A stretch of 64,000 nucleotides of DNA, taken from NCBI RefSeq assembly GCF_000014225.1, contig NC_008228.1, forward strand, positions 4,030,001 to 4,094,000, read 5' to 3'. Below the pieces are notes generated by a model. That model had not been told where the DNA came from and did no database searches. It saw nothing but the letters and a program-made list of their open reading frames with translations. The stretch is from Paraglaciecola sp. T6c (GTDB taxonomy: Bacteria; Pseudomonadota; Gammaproteobacteria; Enterobacterales; Alteromonadaceae). This document shows positions 1 through 8,750 of this stretch, piece after piece. Within the stretch, counting starts at the first letter, position 1; the number at the start of each line of letters is the position of its first letter. Made by a program: the position numbers and the translations under genes.

Positions 1-533
1 ATCCCCATCACGACCCAAGCATTGATATGGCCTGACGTTTCGACAAAGCGCACAGGTGTTGAGCGCATAAGGTAGTTACGCCCTTGGTAAGTAAACCAAT
101 GTAACGCTGCTTTGGAGAAAGCAGGAACGACTTGCTTGCTATTTTCAAACGGCGAATGCGCTTCAATAAGTGGTGTGAAGTCCTTACTCAAAACCCAGTA
201 GATATCTGCTCCTAAACGGCTCTGGTAGTTTGACATAGCGGAGCTTAATGAGCGTTGATCATTTTTAGCTGTTGCTATGAGTTGCTTCATGCTGAAATCT
301 TTGGCGAGTGTGGCCATTCCGTTATCTAGCGCACTGGCTCGTCCCTCCACATTGTCCTGAACGACCGCAGCAGAAGTTTGAATATGATTCATTAGTTGAG
401 CACTAGCGTGTTTGAACGTGGCTTGCTGAACGAAATAAATGGTTACCACGACGATAATACTGAGCAAGAGCAAAAATATGAAAGACATCCGCATTTGCAA
501 AGATGGTTTAATCAATACGCTTTTGTTACTCAT
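1..533 (-). CDS. Membrane-anchored sensor protein, C-terminus beyond window
   Basis: This open frame starts with ATG at 533 and runs off the left edge with no stop, so about 177 N-terminal residues are visible. A short basic N-terminus is followed by one hydrophobic segment (about residues 15-36) and then a soluble stretch containing patterns such as DIYWVLSKDF and INAWVVMGI. This resembles a periplasmic Cache/CHASE-type sensor region. The output domain (GGDEF/EAL or histidine kinase) lies outside the window and cannot be named. Its first 8 bases overlap the end of the upstream cupredoxin gene, which implies translational coupling. The function as a sensor coupled to the cupredoxin is inference from that overlap and from the domain architecture. 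Confidence 0.7.
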   Translation of the reverse strand, partial: MSNKSVLIKPSLQMRMSFIFLLLLSIIVVVTIYFVQQATFKHASAQLMNHIQTSAAVVQDNVEGRASALDNGMATLAKDFSMKQLIATAKNDQRSLSSAMSNYQSRLGADIYWVLSKDFTPLIEAHSPFENSKQVVPAFSKAALHWFTYQGRNYLMRSTPVRFVETSGHINAWVVMG

Positions 534-1167
534 ATTCACCGAATTCATCTGCCGCATCTTCAAAAGCATTTACATCAGGTAACAGAGCAGAAGGCACACT
601 CATGCTCACGTGAGTATCACCTTGTATTGATAACATCATTTGAAATGACTCTGGGCTATCGCTAATACGTGGATGCCATGCTTTAAGAGTATATTCACCG
701 TCAGGCACGCTGATTGTCACCTCGCCTGCGTAGTCCGATTTTTTAAAATACGGTGTATCCACTACATAGATGTAACCCAGCATCCAGTCATGCACGTTAC
801 ACCCCATTTCCACCACTCCAAGGTTGTCGAACAATAACGGATCCGCCCGTAATCCCTTGTATAGCTCTAACTCAAACACCTTGGCGCTAGAGAACGAGTA
901 TACGTGATGCTGAATCGAGTCAGAATTAGGAAAACTCACTTGAGTGTTACGCTGAACAGCAAGAATATGCGGGTAAAACTGGGTGTCGACTTGATCCATG
1001 ATCGCCATGTTTTCAACAGGCTCGAAAGATTCCGTTTTCGGTATAAGATAAACCACAGCATTCGCTAATGGGTTTTGCTGGTTATCCAAAAGGGAAACCG
1101 CAATGTTGCCAGCAAAACTGACTGAATTTGCCATGATTAGCAATAGAAAGAGAATGAACCTGGTCAC
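526..1167 (-). CDS. Periplasmic cupredoxin-like protein (methylamine utilization protein-like)
   Basis: The 213-residue product begins with a signal peptide (about residues 1-19, cleavage near SFAG). It then shows a beta-rich domain with the pieces of a type 1 copper site: His87/His88 in the segment SDSIQHHVYSF, and the loop CNVHDWM giving Cys123, His126 and Met129. The C-x2-H-x2-M spacing is that of the amicyanin loop. A further Ig-like segment (GEYTLKAWHPRI) follows. Such proteins are often annotated as methylamine utilization proteins, but no methylamine dehydrogenase genes are visible, so that name should not be taken as function. The gene overlaps the following membrane sensor by 8 bases. 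Copper binding is expected from the ligands; a role as a ligand-presenting partner for the sensor is inference. Confidence 0.75.
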   Translation of the reverse strand: MTRFILFLLLIMANSVSFAGNIAVSLLDNQQNPLANAVVYLIPKTESFEPVENMAIMDQVDTQFYPHILAVQRNTQVSFPNSDSIQHHVYSFSSAKVFELELYKGLRADPLLFDNLGVVEMGCNVHDWMLGYIYVVDTPYFKKSDYAGEVTISVPDGEYTLKAWHPRISDSPESFQMMLSIQGDTHVSMSVPSALLPDVNAFEDAADEFGEYE

Positions 1168-1251
1168 AGCCGCCTCAATTTTTTGAATAATACTAACTTA
1201 TTTTTTGTTGATGTATTATATAAAGACGCTTTTTTACGACATTTAATGGGG

Positions 1252-1279
1252 CAAAGACAACGAAATCACGTCGTCTTTG
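1252..1279 (-). terminator. Hairpin just downstream of fimV, no T-tract
   Basis: An 11-bp stem (CAAAGACAACG pairing with CGTCGTCTTTG, one G-U pair, 6-nt loop) lies 14 bases beyond the fimV stop. No run of T follows on the minus strand, so it is not a classic intrinsic terminator. It may be a transcript 3'-end stabiliser or a weak terminator before the cupredoxin gene. Confidence 0.4.
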
Positions 1280-1293
1280 TCATAGTTTCTTAC

Positions 1294-4200
1294 TTAGTCA
1301 TTTTCGGATAGGCTAGCCAGCACACGCTTAGCTTCATCTGATTGCGGGGGGTGTCCGTTTTCGATGATTTCTTCAAGTAGCTCCGTAGCTGATTCTGTCT
1401 CACCTATTTCGATATAGGCATGCGCCAAATCAAGCTTAGCGCCAAAGCCGTCGTCACTGTCCACGTCAATATGATCAACGTCGCCTTGTGCCCCTGAAAA
1501 CTCCCCCATCACAGACTCTAAATCTAGCGCTTTTTCCGGTGAGGGATCCGCCGTGATACTGTCATTAAGCAAGTCGTCAACGTCCAGAAAATCGCGCTCT
1601 TGTTCATGGGGATCGCTTTCTTCCAGTAAGGTTGCGATGTCCACCGCGTCGTCAATATCCTGTCCGGCTTGATTGGTATTGCTGGGTGACGGCGTGTTTT
1701 CGGTCGTTGCAGAAATGGCGTCGCCCAAATCTTCATCTAAACTTTGCAACATGTCATCGAATGAGCCGGATTCTAGGTTCTCGATGGCCCCTTTGTCGTC
1801 TTCATCTACTTCGTTTAACCAGTCCCCTAGTTCAGGGAATTCATCTAACTCTTCACTGTCTTTATCAAAGGACGGTGCTAATGATTCGTTATCAGATAAC
1901 GCTGCGCTATTGCTAGAGTTATCGTCTAGAACAAAATTATCTAGCGCACGCTCTAACTCATCATCATCAAAATCACCTATGGCATCTATGTCGTCTAAAT
2001 CCATTGCATCGGATGACAGCTCACTTTCCTCAGACTGAGATGGCTGTACACTGGTTTCAGGCCCATCGTCGTCAAAATCTGCAAGTGCTTTTTCTAATTC
2101 ACCGTCATCAAAATCGCTCAAGCCATCTATATCATCCAAATCCATAGGATCAGACAAGGTGTCGCTTTCACCCGCTTGAGAGGGTTCGTCATTTGCCTCA
2201 GCTATCGATTCATCGAAATCAGCAAGTGCTTGCTCTAACGCATTATCTTCATCGAGAACATCTGATTCAGTATCTAATTCCAGCTCTTCATCTTCTGCCT
2301 CGTCGACTGATTCGTCAGCGGCTGTCGCCTTAGATGCGGTTTCCTCTGTTAACGGCTGTGACTCCTCTGTCACAAACTCGTCGGCCTGCTCAGCTATCGG
2401 CGTCGATGCTTCATCGCCTTTCCCTGGCTCTTCTTCTGCAGGTTCGTCTATTAATTCGTCAGCAATTGCTGCCTCAGGCAATGTGCCCTCTTCTAACAAC
2501 TCTGATTTATCTGCTGCAAGCTCTTCAAGCGGCTCGTCTTCTGTCGCCGGCTTTTCATCTACTGAGTCATCTACTAACTGGTCAACATCTGCTGCTTCTG
2601 GGGTTAGACCTTCTTCTAAAGGCTGTGATCCCTCTGTTACAAACTCGTCGACCTCCTCAACCGTCTGCGTTGGTTCTTCATGGTCTGTCCCAGACTCGTC
2701 AAGCAGCTCGTCTTCTGTTGTCCGTTTTTCACCTATGGAGTCATCTACGGAGTCGTCTACTGACTCGTTAGCGTCTGCTACTTCTGGGGTTAACTCTTGT
2801 TCTAGAGGCTGTGATCCCTCTGTTACAAACTCGTCAGCCTGCTCAGCTGTCTGCGTCGACTCTTCATCTTCTGATTCTTCAGTGTTTGCCGCCTCTGGGG
2901 TTAAATCCTCTTCTAGAGGCTGTGATTCCTCTGGTAAATTTTCCTCTTCTGAGAGCGCTGATTCTTCTGTTTCGAACTCGTCGGCCTGCTCATCGGTCAG
3001 CGTTGGCTCTTCAACTTCAGTCCCAAACTCTTCATCTGCTGACTTCAAATCTTCTACTGACAGATTTTCAACATCATGTTCAATTTTTTCAGACTCATGG
3101 CTATCAGCTTCAGCAAAGATATCGCCTAGCCCTTCTGTAATCTTGTCTAATTCCTGAATATCATGTTGCGGCGTACCGGTAAATTCTGGCTCGGATGCAT
3201 CCTCTTCGTCGGGGAGCATATCCTGCATCATCTCGACTTGTTCAAGTTCATCAATCAAGTTGCTGGTGATGTTGTCTAGCTCTTCACTTTGCGATGCAAT
3301 TTCTTTATCGAGTTGCTCGAGCATATCTTCATTGATAGGATCATCTGCATTTACTTCAGATGATTCTGGTAATTCAGGTTTAGGCTCAACGAGTAAATCA
3401 TCAATACTGATCTCAGGTTGCTCATCACTGTCATCTACCTGGGAGACTGCACTAGCCTCGCTTGATGTTTCCTGTAATAGCTCGTTAGATGCATCACCAG
3501 TGGCTTCGACGTCCGGATCATCCGACTCGTTATCGTCTAAATCTAAGTCTTCATCCCCTAGCTCTTCAACAATTTCGGCTTCGGTTGCGCTCTCTACTTT
3601 CGCCGACTCGTCGAGATCTATATCAAAGTCAAACTCTTCGTCGTCTGAGGCGCTCGACTCCTCAGTGTTTTCAGGTTCAGGAGTTTGTGCTTGCGTGTCG
3701 TCTATTTCGACCTTCTCAGTTTCGGCTTCTTGCGCGTCAGCCTGAATTTCTTCCTTATCTTCATCAGACAGGCTGATGTTATCCATTTCTTCATCAATTT
3801 CAGCCAACAGATCGTCTTCATCTTCGAATAGGTTGTCTAAATCATCTTGGTCAAGTTCGTCACTTCCTGCTTCAAACTCTTCTGTCGGGTTGAGTTCGCT
3901 ATCTGGCACCAACATATCATCGCCAAGATCATCGAATTCTTCCTTTCCAGCAAGTTCTGATGTGTCATCTAACTCTTGCGTGTCGTCAAATGAGTCTTTC
4001 AGCTCTTCTGCTAATACATCGTCGGGAACATCTTGTTCGCCAAATAAATTATCGTCATCTAATTCCGAAGTTAATTCTTCGCTCAATGCATCAGACAGAT
4101 CATCCATCTCACTGGCCACGTAAGTATCAGCCGGCTCATCTTTTGTCGCCAATAAGTCTAGATCCATCTCCTGCGGCTTTTTACGCTTCATTAGCCAGAA

Positions 4201-5037
4201 AGCAAAACCACCTAAGATAAGCAAAGAAATTAAGATAGAGGAGATAATCAAGGTCAGTGGTTTCATCAGCCAGTCTGTGAAACCGCCTTCTTGCTGCTGT
4301 GCCAACGCTTTGGCCTCAGCATCACGTGATTTAGCAAGAAGCTCTTCAATGCTCTTGCCCATTTGCGACATTTGTTCGTCTCGGATTTCTTCTTGACTGC
4401 GAATTTCTGCTAAGTCTTTGTTAACCGAATCAAGGCTTTCGAAAACGCGCTGGTTTTCATTGAGAATAGTTTGAACGCTGAGAATAGACTCGGCAAATTG
4501 TTGCCGAATTTCTTGAAATTGACGATTTTGTTCCTCATCGATAGCACCTAAACGTTTTTCAATTATGTCTTTGGTTTCGTCTAAATCGTCTTTACTGGCT
4601 AATTTTTTATTGACGTTACCTGTTGCGCCATCGCCAAGAGTTTCGCCACCTAAATTAAGTAGCTGATTGTCGTAGCGCACTTTTGAAATAGCCTGAGCTT
4701 CGTTTACCCTATTCACATACTGAGACGCTGGTAGGCGCAAAATAGCCCCGTCTCTCATCAGGTTTATGTTATTGCGTTCAAAAGCATCGGGGTTAAGCTC
4801 GTAGGTCGCGAGCATCACTTGATATATGGAGTGATTGGTATTCTGTCTTGCATCGCTTGCAATACGCCAAAGTGTGTCAGCGGCCGTTATTGGGCCATAT
4901 GTTTGACCTGAATAATCGGAATCGCTGCTTTTGGGACCTTTAATACGGATTTGCTGAAAATCGGCTGCGTGTAAACCAATAGAGAAGTTTAAGGTGAGGC
5001 TCGCTACAAATAAGAGGGCTAGCGTTCGCAAATTCAT
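1294..5037 (-). CDS. fimV: FimV/HubP-family polar hub protein
   Basis: The 1247-residue product has the full FimV/HubP layout. There is a signal peptide (residues 1-24), a LysM-like periplasmic region with the family pattern YGPITAADTLWRIA and ELNPDAFERNN (about 45-105), a coiled-coil segment (about 150-248) and one membrane helix (about 261-284) followed by KRKK. A very long, highly acidic cytoplasmic region follows (about 290-1190), then the C-terminal FimV motif with a TPR-like helix pair (KLDLAHAYIEIGETESATEL). The family organises cell poles, type IV pilus machinery, flagella and chromosome partition proteins. The acidic region contains degenerate repeats. The start is supported by an AAAGGA sequence shortly before ATG. 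It follows pdxB and asd as in many gammaproteobacteria, but truA does not follow it here. Confidence 0.93.
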   Translation of the reverse strand: MNLRTLALLFVASLTLNFSIGLHAADFQQIRIKGPKSSDSDYSGQTYGPITAADTLWRIASDARQNTNHSIYQVMLATYELNPDAFERNNINLMRDGAILRLPASQYVNRVNEAQAISKVRYDNQLLNLGGETLGDGATGNVNKKLASKDDLDETKDIIEKRLGAIDEEQNRQFQEIRQQFAESILSVQTILNENQRVFESLDSVNKDLAEIRSQEEIRDEQMSQMGKSIEELLAKSRDAEAKALAQQQEGGFTDWLMKPLTLIISSILISLLILGGFAFWLMKRKKPQEMDLDLLATKDEPADTYVASEMDDLSDALSEELTSELDDDNLFGEQDVPDDVLAEELKDSFDDTQELDDTSELAGKEEFDDLGDDMLVPDSELNPTEEFEAGSDELDQDDLDNLFEDEDDLLAEIDEEMDNISLSDEDKEEIQADAQEAETEKVEIDDTQAQTPEPENTEESSASDDEEFDFDIDLDESAKVESATEAEIVEELGDEDLDLDDNESDDPDVEATGDASNELLQETSSEASAVSQVDDSDEQPEISIDDLLVEPKPELPESSEVNADDPINEDMLEQLDKEIASQSEELDNITSNLIDELEQVEMMQDMLPDEEDASEPEFTGTPQHDIQELDKITEGLGDIFAEADSHESEKIEHDVENLSVEDLKSADEEFGTEVEEPTLTDEQADEFETEESALSEEENLPEESQPLEEDLTPEAANTEESEDEESTQTAEQADEFVTEGSQPLEQELTPEVADANESVDDSVDDSIGEKRTTEDELLDESGTDHEEPTQTVEEVDEFVTEGSQPLEEGLTPEAADVDQLVDDSVDEKPATEDEPLEELAADKSELLEEGTLPEAAIADELIDEPAEEEPGKGDEASTPIAEQADEFVTEESQPLTEETASKATAADESVDEAEDEELELDTESDVLDEDNALEQALADFDESIAEANDEPSQAGESDTLSDPMDLDDIDGLSDFDDGELEKALADFDDDGPETSVQPSQSEESELSSDAMDLDDIDAIGDFDDDELERALDNFVLDDNSSNSAALSDNESLAPSFDKDSEELDEFPELGDWLNEVDEDDKGAIENLESGSFDDMLQSLDEDLGDAISATTENTPSPSNTNQAGQDIDDAVDIATLLEESDPHEQERDFLDVDDLLNDSITADPSPEKALDLESVMGEFSGAQGDVDHIDVDSDDGFGAKLDLAHAYIEIGETESATELLEEIIENGHPPQSDEAKRVLASLSEND
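2348..2960 (-). repeat. Degenerate repeats inside the acidic region of fimV
   Basis: At least four imperfect copies of a segment encoding variants of EFVTEGSQPLE followed by LTPEA are seen at about 2348, 2600, 2786 and 2900. The best two are about 186 bases apart and nearly identical over some 60 bases. Two further units encoding variants of DLDDIDGLSDFDD lie near 1960 and 2110. Such repeats can change in number by recombination and would alter the length of the cytoplasmic linker. Confidence 0.7.
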
Positions 5038-5444
5038 TGATCCTTTATGCCTCGAAATTAGGGTAAATAAGCCGCCATCAGGTTATTTACAATATCATTT
5101 ATTATTATCGTTACGCGTACTTGCATACGACGAATCACAGCAAAAAATATTCCACAAATTCATAAACTAAGTGGATTACATCTTCACGTCTTACTATAAA
5201 CCAGAAGATTCAGATGATCTAGAATGGCCTAGTCGCCACTTTCCTATCAATTCATCTAAGACCGGAACAACTCAAACATCACATGATTTATGATAAGGCT
5301 ACGTCTTATTATCGACACATGCAGTAAAAATATGAATATATAAACCATCAAACTATAAGCGATTATTAGCACTATCGGCTGCACAAATAATTAACCCACG
5401 GCCGTAAAGTACGCACCGTGGGTCAACATTAGTCTATTCGGTGA
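5038..5444. other. Intergenic region upstream of fimV
   Basis: This 407-base AT-rich stretch lies between asd and fimV, both on the minus strand. It holds the asd terminator (5394-5423) and presumably the fimV promoter. I see no convincing small gene and could not pick a promoter with confidence. Confidence 0.5.
5394..5423 (-). terminator. Likely intrinsic terminator of asd
   Basis: A perfect 8-bp stem (ACCCACGG with CCGTGGGT, 14-nt loop) lies 22 bases after the asd stop. On the minus strand it is followed by the T-rich tract TTAATTATTTG. This suggests that fimV is mainly transcribed from its own promoter rather than from pdxB-asd. Confidence 0.6.
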
Positions 5445-6461
5445 TTACATGTAATCGCGAATAAGCACCTCTGCAATTTGAACACTGTTAGTAGCAGCGC
5501 CCTTGCGCACGTTATCAGAAACAACCCACATATTCAGGCCATTGGGGTGGCTAATGTCGTTACGAACGCGCCCAACGTGAACATCATCGTTTCCGCTCGC
5601 ATCACTTACTTGAGTAGGAAAGTCGGCTGGGTCTGCTTTTAGAACAATACCCGGCGCTTCAGCCAATAAGTTTTTCGCATCTTGTGCATCAATCGGAGTA
5701 CGCGTTTCTATGTGTATCGCTTCACCGTGGCCATAGAATACCGGAACACGCACTGCGGTGGCATTCACACGAATGCTTTCGTCACCCAAGATTTTCTGGG
5801 TTTCCCACACCATCTTCATTTCTTCTTTGGTGTAATCGTTATCTAAAAACACATCTATTTGCGGAATTACGTTAAACGCGATTTGACGACTAAACGCTTC
5901 AGGCTTTGCTTCTTGCCCGTTTAGGAGCGCGGCAGTTTGCTTCGCCAATTCATCCATAGATTCTTTCCCGCCACCTGATACAGACTGGTAAGTGCACACG
6001 TTAATGCGCTCAATACCCACTGCGTCGTGGATTGGTTTAAGTGCTACCATCATTTGGATGGTTGAACAGTTAGGGTTAGCGATGATGTTGCGGTTACGAA
6101 AATCAGCCAATGCATGAGCATTCACTTCCGGCACCACTAGAGGGATATCCGGTTCATAACGGTAGTGCGATGTATTATCGATAACCACGCAACCTGCTTC
6201 TGCAGCGATAGGTGCAAATTTCTCAGAAACACTGCCGCCTGCTGAAAAGAAACCCAATTGCACTAGGCTCCAATCAAAAGTATCTGCGTCTAGCACAGTT
6301 ACTTCTTCACCCTTAAACGTCACCGTACCACCAGCAGAACGTGAACTTGCCAATGGGTAAAGTTTATTGACTGGAAATCCTCTTTGTTCAAGAATTTCAA
6401 TCATGTGTTGTCCTACTAAACCAGTAGCACCCAACACGGCGACATCAAAAGACCGAGACAT
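5445..6461 (-). CDS. asd: Aspartate-semialdehyde dehydrogenase (Usg-like branch, catalytic Cys retained)
   Basis: The enzyme converts aspartyl-4-phosphate to aspartate semialdehyde, a precursor of lysine, diaminopimelate, threonine and methionine. The 338 residues show the NADP-binding motif GATGLVGQ (11-18), the catalytic cysteine in NPNCSTIQ (Cys132), and the later VFYGHGEAIHIE segment with active-site histidine (His245). The sequence and the position after pdxB match E. coli usg. The E. coli Usg protein, as I recall it, has lost the cysteine, whereas this copy keeps it and should be active. The 40-base gap to pdxB indicates co-transcription, and a terminator follows. Confidence 0.92.
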   Translation of the reverse strand: MSRSFDVAVLGATGLVGQHMIEILEQRGFPVNKLYPLASSRSAGGTVTFKGEEVTVLDADTFDWSLVQLGFFSAGGSVSEKFAPIAAEAGCVVIDNTSHYRYEPDIPLVVPEVNAHALADFRNRNIIANPNCSTIQMMVALKPIHDAVGIERINVCTYQSVSGGGKESMDELAKQTAALLNGQEAKPEAFSRQIAFNVIPQIDVFLDNDYTKEEMKMVWETQKILGDESIRVNATAVRVPVFYGHGEAIHIETRTPIDAQDAKNLLAEAPGIVLKADPADFPTQVSDASGNDDVHVGRVRNDISHPNGLNMWVVSDNVRKGAATNSVQIAEVLIRDYM

Positions 6462-6501
6462 GTAGCATAACTCCTAAAATGTGATTGTTTATTTAAGTAA
6501 C

Positions 6502-7626
6502 TTATTTACGGTTGAATCCGAGGGCGTAGATTGCCTCTGATCCGCTATAATTTCCAGTATTTACGCTAAGTGCAGCGAATTCTCTTCGAATAGAATAGTT
6601 TTTTCGGATATATCTAAACTGATCCGGCTGTTCAATGGTCTCTTTAAACTGCTTAGAGTCCTTTCGAATGTCGTAAACACTAAGCACTAACGCACTTAGT
6701 TGCGCTTGCCCGCTTAATGTTTCATCAAGCGTGATAATGCTTGGCTGGGGTGCCGGCAAATAATCGCTAAGCTTTTTTGTCGCATTAAAGCCAAATTGTT
6801 CGCACACCTGCTGATAAAGCATTTCAGTACCGCGCGCCTTTCCCTCAACAGTGTGCCCAGCGATGTGCGCCGTAGCTAATGCGATATAGGGTACGAGCGC
6901 TTGGTCGATATCTGGTTCGTTTTCCCACACATCTAACACAACATTTAGCTTGTACCCTGATTCAAAACTCTTTAACAACGCTTTATTATCAATGACTTCA
7001 CCGCGACAGGCGTTAATCAAAAGCTGGTCTTTACGCAATTGCCCAATACGTTTAGCATCAAACATATGCCCTGTATTGTATTGACCGCCTTCAATTAAAG
7101 GCACATGCAAGCTAATGATATCGCACTGCATGATGGTATCCATATCGACAAAATCTCTGGTGTCGCCAGCATCGGCCAACGGGGGATCGCACAAATGGTA
7201 GCGAATACCCAGCGCTGTCAGTTTCTCAGTTAATCGAGTGCCTACATGGCCCGCCCCGACAATACCAACCGTTTTAGTCGTTAACTGCCAATCAAGTTTT
7301 TCAGCCATAACGAATAATGCACTAAGGACATATTCGGCAACGGCTACGGCATTGCAGCCCGCTGCAGAGTGAATATCTAATCCGCGGCTGCGCAAGTACT
7401 CTTTATCGAGATGATTAGTGCCTGCGGTAGCAGTACCCACATATTTGATGTTTTGATTAGCTTTAAGAAGCTCAGCATTGACCTTAGTCGTCGATCGCAC
7501 CAATAACACGTCGGCATCTGCGACAAGCTCACCATTAACGTCTTTGTGGGAAAAAACCTGGCTGTCACCTAACCCTGCAAAAAATTCAGCAGCATAAGGC
7601 AGACTGTCTTCATAATAAATTTTCAA
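6502..7626 (-). CDS. pdxB: Erythronate-4-phosphate dehydrogenase
   Basis: PdxB oxidises 4-phosphoerythronate in the DXP-dependent pathway to pyridoxal phosphate. The 374-residue product has the D-2-hydroxyacid dehydrogenase layout. A catalytic-domain half contains LLVRSTTKVN. The Rossmann motif TVGIVGAGHVGTRL lies at about 121-134, LLINACRGEVID carries the active-site Arg, and a His occurs in AHIAGHTVEGK. The PdxB-specific C-terminal dimerisation domain follows. The ATG start gives the expected N-terminus MKIYYEDSLPYA. It heads the pdxB-asd pair, a conserved gammaproteobacterial order. Confidence 0.95.
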   Translation of the reverse strand: MKIYYEDSLPYAAEFFAGLGDSQVFSHKDVNGELVADADVLLVRSTTKVNAELLKANQNIKYVGTATAGTNHLDKEYLRSRGLDIHSAAGCNAVAVAEYVLSALFVMAEKLDWQLTTKTVGIVGAGHVGTRLTEKLTALGIRYHLCDPPLADAGDTRDFVDMDTIMQCDIISLHVPLIEGGQYNTGHMFDAKRIGQLRKDQLLINACRGEVIDNKALLKSFESGYKLNVVLDVWENEPDIDQALVPYIALATAHIAGHTVEGKARGTEMLYQQVCEQFGFNATKKLSDYLPAPQPSIITLDETLSGQAQLSALVLSVYDIRKDSKQFKETIEQPDQFRYIRKNYSIRREFAALSVNTGNYSGSEAIYALGFNRK

Positions 7627-7856
7627 CTAATGAGGCCTCATAGCTCGCCAGCGAATTTCCGCTACGCCTGAAAAAAAGAGCGCAAGTATGCCACGCTGAA
7701 TCAATAAGCTAAATGCCCACAAGGGATTTTCTAAGGTGTTTAGGCAATGGTCTAATCACTTGCGTCTCTGAAAGTAGACAAAACCCGCGATTCAATAGAT
7801 GCACACCCTATAGGTTTATCAAAGCAACCCAGGTTATTGATCTATCAGCGGTGTCA

Positions 7857-8750
7857 TTAGCAATGTAGAGCCACAAATGCTTGATATAATTCGGTGACTT
7901 GCTGGGGCGCTTCAAGTTGAGGATAGTGACCCACATCCAGTTTATAGGTTTGAGCGCCAGGCAGTAATTTTTCAAATTGATGTAACATGTGCTGACCCGA
8001 TATGGGATCGTGTATGCCGTTCACAAAGCACTGGGCAACGGGTGTATGCTGCATGGCAGTGAGCCATCGAGCCCCATGCACTTTGCGCTCATCTATATAG
8101 CCTAATAAGCTTGGCAGTACTCGTTTTCCTTGCTTCCATTCAAGTAACTCATACAAAATTGCAACGTGCTGTACTTCAGGCTGGCTTCGCGGGCCAAAGA
8201 TTTTCGCAAAGCTGTTGTGCAAACTTCCTAAGCTCATCAATCTTGCCACCAACGATCCTAAAGGGCTTTTAAGTAACGTTTGTGTGAGCAACGGGCGATG
8301 GTGATCCGCAAACAACCCTCCATTTAAATAACAAAGGCTTTTGATGTTCAAGCCCATTCTTTTTTCATGTTGGCGAGCCAATAACTCTTGGGCGACCGAG
8401 TCTCCATAATCATGAGCAAGAATATGGCATTGGCCAATTTGCAAATAGGACATCAGTTTTTCAACAATATCCGCTTGCTCGAGCAAACTATAATCGTATT
8501 TGTGCGGCTTATCTGATAACCCAAGACCCAATAAGTCCAAACACACTAACCGGTATTTTTGACGCAAAACCTGCCATTGATAGTGCCAATCCCATGCTGC
8601 GCTGGGAAAGCCATGGATCAGTAAGATCCACGGTGCGTCATTTGCTACAGCTTCCTTGTCTTGTGCTGTCCAGTAGGCAATTTGGTGCTCACCAATTTGT
8701 GCGTAACTCGCACTTGATTGGTATTGCGCAAGACTAGGAAAATCACGCAT
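7857..8750 (-). CDS. Alpha/beta-fold hydrolase, epoxide hydrolase/haloalkane dehalogenase-like
   Basis: The 297-residue protein has the oxyanion motif LLIHGFPSAAWDW (His46-Gly47) and a nucleophile elbow LAHDYGDSVAQE in which Asp114 rather than Ser holds the nucleophile position. A likely acid, Asp248, lies in NGIHDPIS, and the catalytic His275 is in VGHYPQLEAP. An Asp nucleophile is the hallmark of the epoxide hydrolase and haloalkane dehalogenase branch, so C-O or C-halogen cleavage is possible; the substrate is unknown. The start ATG overlaps the stop of the upstream aldolase gene by one base (TAATG), so the two are translated together and may act in one catabolic route. Confidence 0.82.
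   Translation of the reverse strand: MRDFPSLAQYQSSASYAQIGEHQIAYWTAQDKEAVANDAPWILLIHGFPSAAWDWHYQWQVLRQKYRLVCLDLLGLGLSDKPHKYDYSLLEQADIVEKLMSYLQIGQCHILAHDYGDSVAQELLARQHEKRMGLNIKSLCYLNGGLFADHHRPLLTQTLLKSPLGSLVARLMSLGSLHNSFAKIFGPRSQPEVQHVAILYELLEWKQGKRVLPSLLGYIDERKVHGARWLTAMQHTPVAQCFVNGIHDPISGQHMLHQFEKLLPGAQTYKLDVGHYPQLEAPQQVTELYQAFVALHC

Noticed and set aside
2334-4220. Several long Ser-rich plus-strand open frames opposite fimV
   Set aside because: They are the mirror of the acidic GAT/GAA-rich fimV coding strand; composition is low in complexity, they have no ribosome-binding sites and overlap each other.
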